Shown here one piece after another: positions 42,371 through 53,748 of a stretch of 64,000 nucleotides of DNA (position 1 is its first letter; each line of letters starts with the position of its first letter). This DNA is from Plotosus lineatus (taxonomy: Eukaryota > Chordata > Actinopteri > Siluriformes > Plotosidae), in assembly GCA_024760905.1 (NCBI GenBank), contig CM045733.1, positions 21,341,001 through 21,405,000 of the forward strand, read 5' to 3'. The notes beneath the pieces are model-generated. The model saw only the letters and a list, made by a program, of their open reading frames with translations. It searched no databases and was not told the DNA's origin. Position numbers and translations under genes: made by a program.

Positions 42371-43185
42371 TGTATTAACACACCAAGTTTGGTACTCAAG
42401 AGTTTTATATCCGAATATATGCTTGAAAAAGCATTTCCTATATTGGAGGTTAAGGGTCAAGGTCAAGATTACACAGAAATGAAACAATTATGTGACACTC
42501 CACCATCCCTCGATGTATGCACACACCAAATTTGGCTTTCACAAGTGTTTTACTATCAGAGATATTATCCAGAAAAAACACGAATGATTGAGAAACAATT
42601 ATCGCAGAGGCCAAAAAAAAAAGTGAAAACTGTGTGTTTATGCCCAGCTCAAACATTCCAGAAGGAAAGCTTAACCATGCAATAACTTTATAACTTGACA
42701 CTCTGGAGTCATCTAACATGGCTATTCAACAATGTAACAACATTTTTGACCCAAAAAGGGTTAATAAAACATAATGTACAAACAAATTGTTGAGCGTATG
42801 TTAGGTATCATAGTGTTAAACTATTTTTGGCTGTGAACAGCAGGATAGATCTGTGTCAGTTTAATTAGGATAGACCCAGACACTGTATTATATTTGTCTG
42901 CTGTATAACAGCTCAGTCGTGTGAAACAATCGCAGTGACACATAAAACCATCATTGTGCCAAGTAAACACAATACGGCACACTTAGACATCTCAACGGCC
43001 ACTCAACAAAACTAGTAGCACTGTTTTGCTGCACTGCATTCAGTGCTCTGGAGACATTCCTTTTTCACCTTAAAAATCTCGTTAATATACAAATTTTGTG
43101 AACTTGGCAACAGTATTTCATCCACCATACATAATTGTGAATGTTTTTTCAAGTTTTGTATTCGTGGCTAATTGCGTGATAACAT
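42371..43185. other. Unassigned sequence
   Basis: Moderately AT-rich. A 128-residue frame at 42299-42685 overlaps the SINE-B end and is not supported as a gene. Confidence 0.4.
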
Positions 43186-43318
43186 AGAATATTCATTCAT
43201 TCATTTTCTGAACCGCTTAATCCTAATTAGGGTCACGGGGAGGCTGATGCCCATCTCAGCCGACTCTGGGGGCGGGCAGGATACACCCTGGACAGCTCGC
43301 CAGGCCATCGCAGGGAAT
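43186..43318 (-). mobile_element. SINE tail-2 fragment
   Basis: A well-preserved inverse tail 2 (TTCATTTTCTGAACCGCTTAATCC ... GCTCGCCAGGCCATCGCAGGG) without a head. Confidence 0.72.
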
Positions 43319-44104
43319 CGCCGTGTCCGATTGGCAGGTCGCGGCCTTGGGGCACCCCCAACTGAAGGGGGGCCACTCTTTTGTTCAGGCGTGGGAACTA
43401 ACAGAAAACAGTGGGAAGATTTAAATCAGAACTTTATGTTGATAACACCTACAGACCATGACTTTAGAAGCATAAATACTTTTCAATGTCTCGGTGCAAT
43501 ATCTGTAAAGGTTTGTGTGTCAGGTCATATGAGCAGGCTGTCCTTCCATCTCTTTTCCAGTCATTTGTTAGGGATCTGGTGTCTCATAGCCAATATGAGG
43601 TACTTGGAAATCGGTGCATTTGGGCTTTATTCCCAATCTGAAAACAGGTTGTGGACCCCGAATACATACCTTACAATTAGCCATAGATTAGCAGATTCCT
43701 TGTGTAGAATATTAGGATAGTTCGTGCTCCCACAAGCCTCAAACCCCAGTATCTGCCACGTTGTTTTTCTCTCTTAATAATATTGATTTTGTACGGAGCT
43801 GCTGAAGGATAAAGGTTGAGTGGATACTCTTGCAATCCTTTGCAATACTTTTGCAGTTCTGTAGTTTTTCAAGACCATGGGACGTCACAACATGCATCAT
43901 CTTATTGAATTTTACTTTGATCTTGACATCAAACATGCAGATATAATTTTGCAGATTAGCTTTACAAAAAAGACTTAAAATAATACATTGAAAGTCAGAT
44001 TTCTCCACTCATATGCATTCAAATTTAACTAATGTTACACACTTTTTTAAATTATTTTTGCAAGCGCTTCCTTATCAGGAAACAACTGAAGTTTCACAAA
44101 TTTG
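43319..44104. other. Unassigned sequence
   Basis: Starts with an unusually GC-rich 90 bases (43319-43395), then AT-rich sequence. Nothing recognised. Confidence 0.4.
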
Positions 44105-45000
44105 AAAAAAAGTGAACCCAGAAATTCAGGAGGAATTGAAAATTCACAAGGAACAATGTGGCTTTTGTCCCAGCTGCAGCACTTTCGACTTTCTTTACAC
44201 ACGCTAAGGGACCTAGTATGGGGCATAGGAGTTTGCCCAACCTGTCCGCATGTGTTTTGTGGAGTTGGAGAGTGCAGATGTTGTCCTTTTGGCTTCAGCA
44301 AGCTGGCTCTCCAGCTCTTACTGGTGCAACTGGATTGAGCGTGAAGCGACTGGGATGAGAATCACCACGTCCAAGTCAGATACGATGGCTCTCAGTCAGA
44401 AAATGTTGGAATGCACCCTCTGGGTCTGGATGGAGATCCTGTCTTAAGTCAAGGATTTCAAGTGTCTCGGAGTCTTGTTCAAGAGTGAGGGAAGGATGGA
44501 ACAAGAGACTGACGGGCGGATTGGTGCAGCCTCAGCTTGAGCTTGTACCGGTCTGTCATATTTAAGAGAAAACTGAGTCGGAAGGCAAAGTTCTCAATTT
44601 AGCAATTAATTTACAAATTCTCACCCTATGAGCTTTGGGTAGTGACCAAAGAAACAAGATCATAAATACAAGCGGCTGAAATGAGTTCCTTCACATAATG
44701 GCCAGGGCTCTCCCTTAGAGATATGATAAGCAGCTCAGTCATTCAGGAAGAGCTCAAAGTAGAACTGCTCCTCCACATTGAGAGAAGCTAGTTGAGGTGG
44801 CTCTGGCACTTGAAAAGAAAGAATTCCAAACAGCTCCCTTTTGGGGTGTTTTGGGCATGTTCAACTGGGAAGAGACTCCAGGGTCGACCCAGAACACGCT
44901 GGAGGAAGTAGCTGGAAACAGGGGCATCTCGAGCGTACTGCTTAGGTTTCCACTCTGCGACCCAACCCCCGGATCAAGTGGAAGATGAAGATGATGAAGA
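44105..45000 (+). mobile_element. LINE family L-X fragment, 3' half
   Basis: Same family as 39270-40215. Readable pieces: VLWSWRV region (44250), GMRITTSKSDTMALSQKMLE (44360), VKDFKCLGVLFKSEGRMEQE (44450), IQAAEM (44670) and a closing CTCGAGCGTACTGCTTAGG segment before (GAAGAT)n. Frames are broken throughout; catalytic motifs deleted. Confidence 0.7.
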
Positions 45001-45029
45001 TGAAAAAAGTGAGATCATGAGGGCCTGGT

Positions 45030-45345
45030 GATACTTTCGCCTCACAGTAAAAGTCCTGGGTATGAGTCATGGCTGAGGGTGTTTTTGTATGGAGTTTGCC
45101 TGTTCTCACGTGGGATTTCTCCAGGTACAGTACGCCAGTTTTCTTTCACAGTCCAAAGACAGGCCCAGTAGGATAACTGGGTTTTCAAAATCGCCCCTGG
45201 TTGTGAAGGTTAAATGGTTATGTGTGTATTGATTCAACTAGCTGTTCGGGGTGTACCCTGCCTTTGTCTAGTGTTGGCTGAGATAGACTCCAACCTCTCC
45301 GCAACCCTAGTAGGAATAGACGGTTCAGCAGATTAATGAGATAGT
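45030..45345 (+). mobile_element. SINE-B, diverged
   Basis: Head region GGTGATACTTTCGCCTCACAG, box B-like GGGTATGAGTCATGGC, body TGGAGTTTGCCTGTTCTCACG, and tail 2 GCTGTTCGGGGTGTACCCTGCC to CCTAGTAGGAATAGACGGTTC. Confidence 0.8.
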
Positions 45346-45639
45346 GAGTAAATGAAAAAAAAAAAGTCCAAATACTGAAATATACTAAGACTACAGCATG
45401 CCCGTTTTGGCCTATTTAAAATACCCAGTGTTTTGGTTGCACCCAGGTCTCAGCCTTGTGTCAACATTCAGCAGAAATCTGTGCTGTTGTATCCCAGATG
45501 ATAATTCTCACAAACGACAGTGTTGTCATTAAAATAATACTAATAATATGGAATGTACCAAAAACTAGTGGCATTTCGTGGTTGGTTGGTTGGTATGTAG
45601 GCGTGATTCATTTCAGACATGTCGTAAACGCTGTTGCTA

Positions 45640-45808
45640 GGACACGTTTAGGGGCGGAGCATAATCACAGTGTGCGTCTTCCCCAACACCGTCAGCTTGA
45701 GCGGAGAGAGAGAGAGCGAGAGAGAGAGAGGGAAAGCAGCCTGAACGGAACCTCAGAGACTCGGTACTGTGTAAAGGAAGGTTCAGACAGATTTATACTC
45801 CGCGACAG
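45640..45808 (+). promoter_or_regulatory. Possible promoter and 5' untranslated first exon
   Basis: The only GC-rich, CpG-containing patch of this size outside transposons. It has GGGGCGGAGC (GC-box-like, 45651), a GA-rich tract (45705-45732), and ends CCGCGACAG|GTAAGT, a strong splice donor at 45808/45809. CpG-rich sequence continues to about 45915. This suits a first exon of an unidentified + strand gene, with coding exons further right. No start codon in a long frame was seen within it. Inference from composition and one donor site only. Confidence 0.4.
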
Positions 45809-46249
45809 GTAAGTTCTGGAGCTTTACGTTCGCGGCGGCTTGTTTTGAACGACCTCACAGTAGTTTTGACAGGAAAAGTTCCTCGGGAAGTTTTGTGCGC
45901 GCATCCGTTATGCCGTTATATCTGTAGTGCGCTTGGCTACTCCTCATTGGATGCTATCAGTTTGTTTGTTTGTTTGTTTGTTGACTTCTGATCTGCATAT
46001 TGAAGTACTCCAGTGTATCCTTGCTTTGTTTATGCAAGGGTCTGATTATCACGTGGTCCAGGCAGAAATGTAAAGATTAGCTGGCTATAGAAGGCTCAGA
46101 TAAATATGATAATTTTGTATTTGTTTATTTAATTTTTAAATTGATTAATTATTTTTTTTGTAATTAATAAGGTTAATCAATTTGGGCTCAGGCATTTCTG
46201 TGTGGATTTTGTATATTCTTCCCGTGTTTCATCCCAAGGTCCAAATACT
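45809..46249. other. Unassigned sequence, possibly an intron start
   Basis: CpG-rich at first, then AT-rich; (TTTG)n at about 45961-45980. No exon or repeat recognised. Confidence 0.4.
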
Positions 46250-46367
46250 GTAATTCAATTCAAGTCAGTTTTATTTGTTCAGTACGTTTTACAATTGAAA
46301 TTGTCGCAAAGCAGCCTGACACATTTAAAAGTAGGAATTTACAAAGTATTAAAGAATTTAAACAGTT
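46250..46367 (-). repeat. Common fish dispersed repeat fragment
   Basis: ATTCAATTCAAGTCAGTTTTATTTG and GTCGCAAAGCAGC are the inverse of an interspersed repeat end (compare the + strand form at 8940-8985). Confidence 0.55.
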
Positions 46368-46666
46368 GAGTACATCAGAGGGACAGCCCATGTAAGATGT
46401 TTTGGAGACAAAGTCAGAGAGGCTAGATTGAGATGGTTTGGACATGTACAGAGGAGGGATAGTGAGTATATTGGTAGTAGGATGCTGAGGTTGGAACTAC
46501 CAGGCAGAAGGCCTCGAGGAAGACCAAAGAAGATATTTTTATGGATGTGGTGATGGAAGACATGAAGGTTGTTGGAGTAAGAGAAGATGTAGAGGACAGG
46601 GTGAGATGGAGGCGGATGATTTGCTGTGGCGACAACTGAAGGGAACAGCCGAAAGGAAAAGAAGAA
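46368..46666 (+). mobile_element. RTE-clade LINE copy F, 3' terminal 300 bases
   Basis: A normal 5'-truncated insertion: it matches copy B from GAGTATATCAGAGGGACAGC to the 3' end GATTTGCTGTGGCGACAACTG and GCCGAAAGGAAAAGAAGAA. Encodes the last part of the LINE protein (RWFGHVQRRD, RRPRGRPK), with a frame break at AAGATATTTTTATGG. Confidence 0.88.
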
Positions 46667-46684
46667 TATATAAACCCTAACGTG

Positions 46685-47262
46685 GGCAGTGGTGGCCTGG
46701 TGGTATAGGGCGCTGGATCCTAAGGTTGGGGGTTTGAGTCCCATTCTCCACAAGGTTGTCACTGCTTCACCCCCCAGTGCAGCTAAGTGGGTTATCAAAG
46801 GCCAGCCAGGTCTCTCACTGTCTATGATGAGAGGTTCATGTAAAAGAACCATTGCTCTTCTCTTCTTCTATCCTTTCGGCTTTTTCCCTTTCTCAGGGGT
46901 CCCCACAGAGAATCATCCGATTCGCACACATTTGATTTGGTATAGGTTTTTACGTCGGATGCCCTTCCTGACACAACCCTTTTAACGAGGGACAGAAACA
47001 TGCTGATGGCTTTACAGCTACTCTTTTACGAAAGTCAGCAATGGTTCTTTTACATGAACCTCTCACCATAGACAGTGAGAGACCTGGCCGGTCTTTGATA
47101 ACCCAGTTAGCTGCACTGGGGGCTGACTTTCGTAAAGAGTAGCTGCATTGCCGTCAGCGCAGCCGACGTAAAAACCTATGCCAAATCAAACGTGCGAATC
47201 AGATGATTCGCTGTGGTGACCCCTGAAAAATGAAAAAATCCGAAAGGAAAAGAAAGAAGAAG
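46685..47262 (+). mobile_element. SINE-A, full length, with another SINE-A inserted
   Basis: Outer copy: head A from 46685 (GGGCAGTGGTGGCCTGGTGG) to AAGAACCATTGCT near 46855, then, after an inverted insert, CTGACTTTCGTAAAGAGTAG to the end GATTCGCTGTGGTGACCCCTG ... CCGAAAGGAAAAG (47122-47262). A 17-base duplication, ATATAAACCCTAACGTG / ATATAATCCCTAATGTG, flanks it (46668-46684 and 47263-47279). Confidence 0.87.
46856..47121 (-). mobile_element. SINE-A copy nested in SINE-A, 5'-truncated
   Basis: Inverse orientation: RTE-type tail CTTCTATCCTTTCGGCTTTT at the left, then the body, stopping at CAGTTAGCTGCACTGGGGG without the head. It sits at the boundary between CCATTGCT and GACTTTCG of the outer copy. 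No clear duplication. Confidence 0.82.
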
Positions 47263-47277
47263 ATATAATCCCTAATG

Positions 47278-47470
47278 TGGGGCCAGTGGCGTAGTGGTTA
47301 GGGTGCTGTGCTCATAATCGGGAGGTTGTGTGTTCAAATCCCAGTTAGACCCCACCCATGGGCAAGGTCTTAACCACAAGTGTGCCTCTGTTCACCTGTG
47401 CTTATCCCCGGACAAAGTGTTTTGAAAGTTTGAACTTGTATAATGACAACTTTGTGGTACGACAGTCATA
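47278..47470 (+). mobile_element. SINE-C, 5' part
   Basis: Head C: GGGGCCAGTGGCGTAGTGG with box A, box B GTGTTCAAATCCC, then GGGCAAGGTCTTAACCACAAG and TGTGCCTCTGTTCACC. The copy stops after CTTATCCCCGGACAAAG; the last tail is missing. Confidence 0.8.
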
Positions 47471-47624
47471 ATATTGTATATATTTTTATTTATTTATTTT
47501 GTTTATCCTCAATTGCATGTTTATAAAATGGAAATGATCATAAATTGTTTGATCTAATTCAATTTCCATGCAGATTGATCATGGTGTACCTCACTTTTTG
47601 CCCAGAGTAAGGTCAAAATCAACT

Positions 47625-47905
47625 TCATAACACTGTGTCTATTGGTGCACAGCAGGAAATTCCTGGGTTCGGGTCCCTAAGTTGGTTTGGGAGTTTTTGT
47701 GTTCAGTGTGCATGGTCTCGCAATGCTTGCGTGGTACCTTTGGGTACTCGTGTTTCCTCGCATGGTTTATAGACATGCACATTAAGCTAAGAGGCATAAT
47801 TGTGAATATTTGTATGTGTGTTGCCAATATGATTGACTGGTGAGCAGTGTAGCGTGTACCCCACTTTCACCCAGAGTTGGCGGAGATATTTGGCAGGTGA
47901 ATGAA
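47625..47905 (+). mobile_element. SINE-B, diverged
   Basis: GCACAGCAGGAAATTCCTGGGTTCGGGTCCC (head end with box B), GTGTTCAGTGTGCATGGTC body, TAGACATGCACATTAAGC, then TGACTGGTGAGCAGTGTAGCG and a weak tail 2 with GTGAATGAATGACC. Confidence 0.72.
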
Positions 47906-48028
47906 TGACCACTGTTTCTAAGTGTAGAAAAATACAGAGGTCTGCTTCTTTGTTTTTTTCTGCTTTATAAATCTCAGATTTTCCTGTTAAATTTCTCTTT
48001 CCATATTTTTATCCATTAGTTCTCAAAC

Positions 48029-48100
48029 CTCATATATATATATATATATAATGTATGCATGCTCTCTCTCATATATATATATGAGAGAGAGCATGCATAC

Positions 48101-48146
<46 letters not shown>
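48029..48146. repeat. Perfect palindrome around (GA)n/(TA)n
   Basis: TATAATGTATGCATGCTCTCTCTCATATAT is followed at once by its exact complement, ending in a long (TA)n run and a further GAGAGAGAGCATATATG. With the outer TA repeats the arms exceed 45 bases with almost no loop. Confidence 0.9.
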
Positions 48147-48149
<3 letters not shown>

Positions 48150-48252
48150 CATATATGTGCTGAATGAATACTTTTCATGTGTCTTTTTAATCGAGCCATC
48201 TGTTAAATCACTCCTGCAGTACTGCGTGACTTTGTTTATTTGCTTTTTACAG

Positions 48253-48378
48253 GACTTACTGTAGGTATCCATTTCAAACTCAGAATTAAGCAGTGCAACA
48301 TGTTATCTGAACCCACAGTCTTTTGTTCCACAAACATTTCTTTCTGGCTTTGGAGTAAATTGGAGAGTCAGACTTGTG
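48253..48378 (+). CDS. Possible exon with a start codon (uncertain)
   Basis: A 126-base segment lies between a good acceptor (TTTGCTTTTTACAG) and a strong donor (GTAAGT). It has an ATG at 48300 with A at -3 and an open frame of 26 codons to the donor (MLSEPTVFCSTNISFWLWSK...). It could be a second exon spliced to the untranslated exon ending at 45808. No known protein is recognised, and such pairings arise by chance, so this is only a hypothesis. Confidence 0.2.
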
Positions 48379-50619
48379 GTAAGTTTATTTATTTAATCTG
48401 TGCAAAGGGTCCCTACTTTTGGCCAGGAATAGAAGGCTGGAGTCCAGTTTAGGGAGGAGGTGTGATTTCCCTGGTCTCACAGTGAATGCACTTTAAAATG
48501 CTACTATGTGACAATTTTTCCATTGATCTTGCTATTATCTCTCTCTCTCTGTCTTTCTCTCTTGCTCTCTCAACCAACCAAATTCTATCCTAGACTTGGA
48601 GACTACTGTTTAGAGAGCATTATTTGGACTGCTTTTTTCCACAAGTATCTTTCCGTTGTCCTGTTTTATTAGCGTGCTCTGTCCTGTGTATAGTATATTT
48701 TCCACTTGTCTTTATGAACCTCTGTATTGGTGATCCTCACGAAAGCACATTTCATTATAATGTATACTAGGATATACTGTATTGTACAAAGGAATAACAG
48801 TTAAACCCTACATGACTTGAGCTGAATTCTGATTCTCGACTGGATTTTGAGACCCACGATTTATGGTCTTTACTTCCTAAGACTTTCAGTAGCATCATCT
48901 GTGCTATATATTCTGGCTGGATTCCCCCTGCTTGTTCTTTTCCTAAAATATTTGCGGTGTGCTGTTGCAAGTCACTAGCATTCTTATGTTGTTTCATCTG
49001 TTTTCTGTTGTGGGATTTGTGGACAGGCTGGGACTGGAGGATAGAAGACTGGTTTGCTCTGTTGACTGAATTCTCTGTGCTGATTAGTGTGCAGTAAAGA
49101 GACTTGTGGATTTTAATAACACCATTGACCATCCCATAACATGCCATCATGGTACACAAATACCCAGAAGCCTTATGGCAATCCAAAATAACTTGGTGTA
49201 CTATCTTGACACCATCCATGTGATTCATGGCAAGTTCACTATTTAATTTAGGAGAAATTTAATGGAAATGTGATTGTTCAGGTTTGTGTGTTAATGGTGA
49301 TTTTTATGTATTTTAAGTAGCACTGCAGGTTCTTGAACAGTGAGCCAGGACAGTAATTTGCCACAAAGTGGGATCTGATAACAGTGTGGTGTTTGGAAAA
49401 TATGACGGGAATGTCCTTGCCTTATAAGGAACAGATTGAACCTGGTGACAGACGATTGAAATAGTCTCTGGAATGTGCAACTGAACCATTTCTTTCTTTT
49501 CTTTTTTCTTTCTTTCTTTTTTTGTCTGTCTGTCTGCCTCTCTGCCTTCTGTCTGTCTTGCATTTTTTTAACCTCACATTTTTTCTCAGTTCTTTTCTCT
49601 TTTCTTTTGCTCTGTAATGTAAGGGTGTGTGGTTTTCTTTATTACCTAGGCTTGGCTGATGCAGGATGTAAAGAGTACTACCCTGCATTTTCAGAATTGA
49701 GATCCTTCAGGTCCAGCCTGGAAACCACAATCACACCATATAGGCTGATCTAGGTTACCTGTTGAAGATGTTCGACTGATTTAATTAAAAGATGACACCA
49801 GCTTAAACTATTAATTTCAGCCCAAGAACCAACATACCAAGGGGTTAAATTATTTTTTGAGCTGATTCATGTCTGCTTCATTTTTGATCGAATCTGAGTA
49901 TGTAATTATGCTATCTGTAGAAGACGGTGTAATTAGAGAGTTTGTATCTGAACCCTTCTCATTAAATGTTGGCAAAAACCTTTTTCGTAATTTCAGTTTA
50001 TCGCTCAAAAGTGGAATTGCTGTGCTTTGAAAAGGGCATGCAGCTCTCTGGATACAAGAAGGCAAAAAAGTGAGAATCCCTGTAAAATAATTCTGAGAAA
50101 ATGTTGACTTTGGATAAGCATTGCGAAAGTTCAATTAGCTTTCTGTTTGAGTGATTAACACTGGAGAAGAAAGCTCAAGGGACACACTCAAGCCAGTCTG
50201 ACCACATCGTGTTCTGCACCCGCCATTCTCGGCTTTTAATCTGATACCTTGGATTTTGTAAGTGGATTGAGCCAGGCCCTGCAGATCCACTTGTGTAACC
50301 CAGTGCATTTTTTGCCGGCTTTGAGGTCTTTTAACTCTTAACTGGTTGTAACGATCGAGGTTTGTGAGGAAGGGAGGGCACCAATCTAGGACATTCCTCA
50401 TTTGTGAGATCAGAGTTGTCTGAAACCTTACCTCATGTTTATTTAGGTCCCTGCAACTATGCCATAAGTGCTGTGCAGATGTTTTGATTGTATTATACTG
50501 TATAAATCTGAAATTCCTCTTTGGCCCTCCCATTTTCAACCAGTCCTTCAGTGGAAACATTTTCTTTTACTGGTAATTTGACGTTGTGGTCTGTTCTTCT
50601 GTATGGTTTCAGTTTTCAG
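48379..50619. other. Unassigned sequence, largely free of recognised repeats
   Basis: Contains a CT-rich run at 48540-48570 and a (TTTC/TCTG)n tract at 49490-49545. Minus-strand frames of 153, 94 and 141 residues (48767-49228, 49850-50134, 50135-50560) sit in a row, but show no family, no start context and no splice logic, so they are not called as genes. Confidence 0.4.
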
Positions 50620-50649
50620 CAGAAAAAGTCAGATTCTGGAACAGAAACG
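50620..50649 (+). CDS. Possible 30-base micro-exon (uncertain)
   Basis: Flanked by GGTTTCAGTTTTCAG and GTGAGT. If joined to 48253-48378 the frame stays open (AEKVRFWNRN). It would be phase-preserving. Without any protein match this remains a weak candidate. Confidence 0.12.
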
Positions 50650-50944
50650 GTGAGTTGGATCAAGCCTATGTATCTCCTAAGTAGGGATACTTGAAGTAAG
50701 CCAGAAATGCTGATGTGCAAGGATTTCTTTTGGATGATGGATAACGCTGACAGATCGGGTTTTTTTTTGCTGAATTGCTCAAAGAGCCATATTAGATTTA
50801 GAAATAACTCCCTTCTGTAGAGGGCGTGCGGTTTGAGCTTTAGCTCAAACGTAATTGGTCATCTTGGTCATGTGACCAGTGGTGTATTTTTATGGCACAG
50901 AGTTCATATTGCTCTAAAATCTTGATTCACTGTTCATAAATTTC

Positions 50945-51220
50945 ACAGTGCAGTGAAATCTCCAGAAAGTTCTGGGTTTGAGTTTTAGCTTTGGGCGTTT
51001 TCATGTGGGGGTTACATGTTTTCTTCGTGCCTGCCTGGATTTCCTTTGTGTACTCTGGTTTTCTCCCACAGTTCAAAAACATGCACATTATGCTAATTGG
51101 CTGTTCTAAATTGCCCCTAGGTGTGCATGCGTGTGTGCATACTGGCCTGTGGTAGTCTGGCAAGGTGTACCCTGTATTCTTCCAGTGTTAACTGAGATAG
51201 GTACCAGAAACCTCGGAAAA
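50945..51220 (+). mobile_element. SINE-B, 5'-truncated
   Basis: GTTCTGGGTTTGAGTTTTAGC (box B region), TCTTCGTGCCTGCCTGG, CACAGTTCAAAAACATGCAC, AATTGGCTGTTCTAAATTGCCCC, then part of tail 2 (GTCTGGCAAGGTGTACCC ... TTAACTGAGATAGG). Confidence 0.78.
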
Positions 51221-51768
51221 TGGGCTGGTGAGTTGAAGCTACACAGTTTATTATTGTTTTGGTAATCTTATAATTCCTGTCATTAAATAGTAAGTTGTTA
51301 TACAGTGATATCAAGTTCGCAAAATGTTTTAATGGTATAAACCAGATTTGAATATCTCCTTATCCGATAAAACCATTACCAGAAATGTCTGAGCAAGTTC
51401 GTTTTGTTTTCTATTCGAGCTTCTTCCCAATGGGGACCTTTGCAATTCATACTTAAACCAATCAGATATCTATTCAATAGTAACATTCTCACGCTGAAGT
51501 AAAATCTTAACTCCCCATTTTACGAGTATTTGAGTTCTTTTAGGATGCATTTATTTAAAGTAGCCATTTTAAAGGACATTCATACCACTGCTCATCAATG
51601 AATTTAACAAACCACTCAATCGTGTGAAAGATCAATTGTAAAAACATTGATAAACAGAGGCCGAGACTTCATTTAATTATCATACAAGATGATCAAAATA
51701 AGAAAAAATGTGATCTCTGGGACTTGTGGTATTGTTTGAATATACCAGAAGAGCTTGAGTATTTCAGA
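51221..51768. other. Unassigned sequence
   Basis: AT-rich, nothing recognised. Confidence 0.4.
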
Positions 51769-51770
51769 TA

Positions 51771-52611
51771 CAGACGCTCCCCGACTTACGTTTTTGTTAG
51801 GTTCCGGACGTCCAAACGTAAGTTGTTACTGAATGTGCCAGTGACGTATGACGTTCATACTGTACTATACATCCATAATTATCATAACCGTATCTCATAA
51901 AACACCCCTAAATCAATTATTATAAACATAACATTGTAAAATAATATCAAATATATCAAATAATATCAACATTAATTTCAAATAAATTAAATTCAAGCAA
52001 AATAATTTCAAATAGATAAATTTTAATCAAATTCACTCATTAAATATCACATACAGTATCAAATATAACCTTTAACATTCTCTATGATGCAATCTTTCTG
52101 CTTGTAAATTGTTCCGATGGTCGACGGATGGTCACATTACATGAAGCTGAGCCGAGTCACTTTACATGAAGCTTATAATAGCCAATCAACGCTTACAATA
52201 TGTGAGGCGCTCAACACCGAAAGTAGTTCACTTGCTTGTACTTGAGACAAAGCACAGGTTATACGGACTTCTGGTCTTTCAAGTGAGCAAGGGCGCCGTT
52301 GAATACTCGTTTAGTACTCAGCCTGCACTGATGTGAATCACCAGCAGAGCGGGGAGTTCTCTTTCTTTTCTGGATTTGGGTTTTCATTCATTTTACAACT
52401 CTCTTTGCTTAACTGAGTATGCATGGTAGATTGTGCCGATTCGAGCCGATAGTTAATTAATCTCTGTGTATGATAATTGCACACATGCTAGTAGGCTTAC
52501 GCTTCTGACCAGCCATATTTGCTTAGGGTTACAAAAGTCCGCAATACAGTGTAAACACAAAGATCACAGAGACGACATCTTAACACAAGGGTAACATGCT
52601 ATATAACTGAG

Positions 52612-52652
<41 letters not shown>

Positions 52653-52766
52653 TCAGTCTTGTAGTTTGTAAACAATGAATGCAGCATCATTACGTCAGGT
52701 ACGTCTAAACTCAAAATGTGACTTTTTTTTTAAAAACACGGATGAACGTAAGTCGGCGAATGTCTG
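51771..52766 (-). mobile_element. Pogo-like TIR1 element, copy 3 (inverted)
   Basis: Ends CAGACGCTCCCCGACTTACG and, at the right, CGTAAGTCGGCGAATGTCTG; TA precedes it, and AATA follows (mutated TA). The inside is the reverse complement of copies 1 and 2, with a (TA)n run at 52616-52652. 996 bases. Confidence 0.85.
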
Positions 52767-52784
52767 AATATATATATATGGAGT

Positions 52785-53160
52785 ACCTCGGTTTAAGACG
52801 CGATGTAACCTGATTTTCAGTGTAAGTGGGAACATAACATAATATATACTGAAAAGTACTATATGTACAGTGCTATTATAAAATGTAACAGTTAATGTCA
52901 TAAAGTATTAAATAAAGAGAAAAATTCCTTACCACAACAATGAAATACAGTAAGGAAGGGAGAGACAGGCTTCTTCTGGAGAAGCTGGGGCAGGTGAGCC
53001 TGGAGTAGGAGATGCAGCTGAGGTAGAGGGTACAGGATCTGTTGCAGGCCTGTCTACCTTCTTAAAATACTGCTCCAGGTTAGACTGGACAGAGAGCAAC
53101 CTCTTCTCATCCAAGATCTCTAGGGTATACTCTAGGGTATACACACAATAATAATTACAT
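52785..53160 (-). mobile_element. Pogo/Tigger-like element remnant with transposase C-terminus
   Basis: The left end AGTACCTCGGTTTAAGACGCG resembles the CAGTGGTACCTCGG ends seen elsewhere. On the minus strand 53144-52929 encodes LLSVQSNLEQYFKKV followed by a Pro/Ser/Ala-rich end (PSTSAASPTPGSPAPASPEE), the pattern of a Tigger-type transposase C terminus. The rest of the element is not found. Confidence 0.6.
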
Positions 53161-53748
53161 CAAGGATCAGGGTTGTGGATGGTCATAATAAAATGGCTGG
53201 TGATATATATGTATATGTGTATATAAAGTAAACTTATGATGCTGGACTTGATGCAATGTGGTGGCGCAGATTCATTTTATTTTCAGTGTTAGAAATGTAC
53301 ACAAATAAGAGGCAAAGATAATAGTAGAAGTACATGGTAGATGGACCAAGTGACTGGGAATAACACCTTTGTTTAGATATTGATTTGAATGTTGCATGAA
53401 TAAGCATAGTTTGTGGTTTGTGCCCATTTGAGTTTCCTCTCAGTTTTCCGCTTTCCTCCCGCATCCCATAAATCTGCTGACAGGAAAAAATGGCACAAAA
53501 GTGCCTGTACGTATGAATGTGTGTGAGTGAGGAAGGGAATACACCCTAGACATGCTATGTTCACAGGATTGGCTCTTTATCTAGAATGACCTATGATCAG
53601 GATAAAGGGCAAACTGAAATAAAAGTGATGAATTGATCAATTAATTAATTAAGAATAAATGCTGTGAAACCAACAGAGTCCTGTTGATTATTTATTTGTA
53701 ATATTGAGTGGTCATTTTAAAGATTAGTTTGAGTAATAATAATAATAA
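53161..53748. other. Unassigned sequence
   Basis: Nothing recognised apart from AT-rich simple sequence and a short SINE-like TTTGAGTTTCCTCTCAG segment. Confidence 0.35.

Noticed and set aside
48767..50560. Three consecutive minus-strand frames of 94-153 residues.
   Set aside because: No known domains, no codon pattern or splice logic; frames of this size occur by chance in the region.
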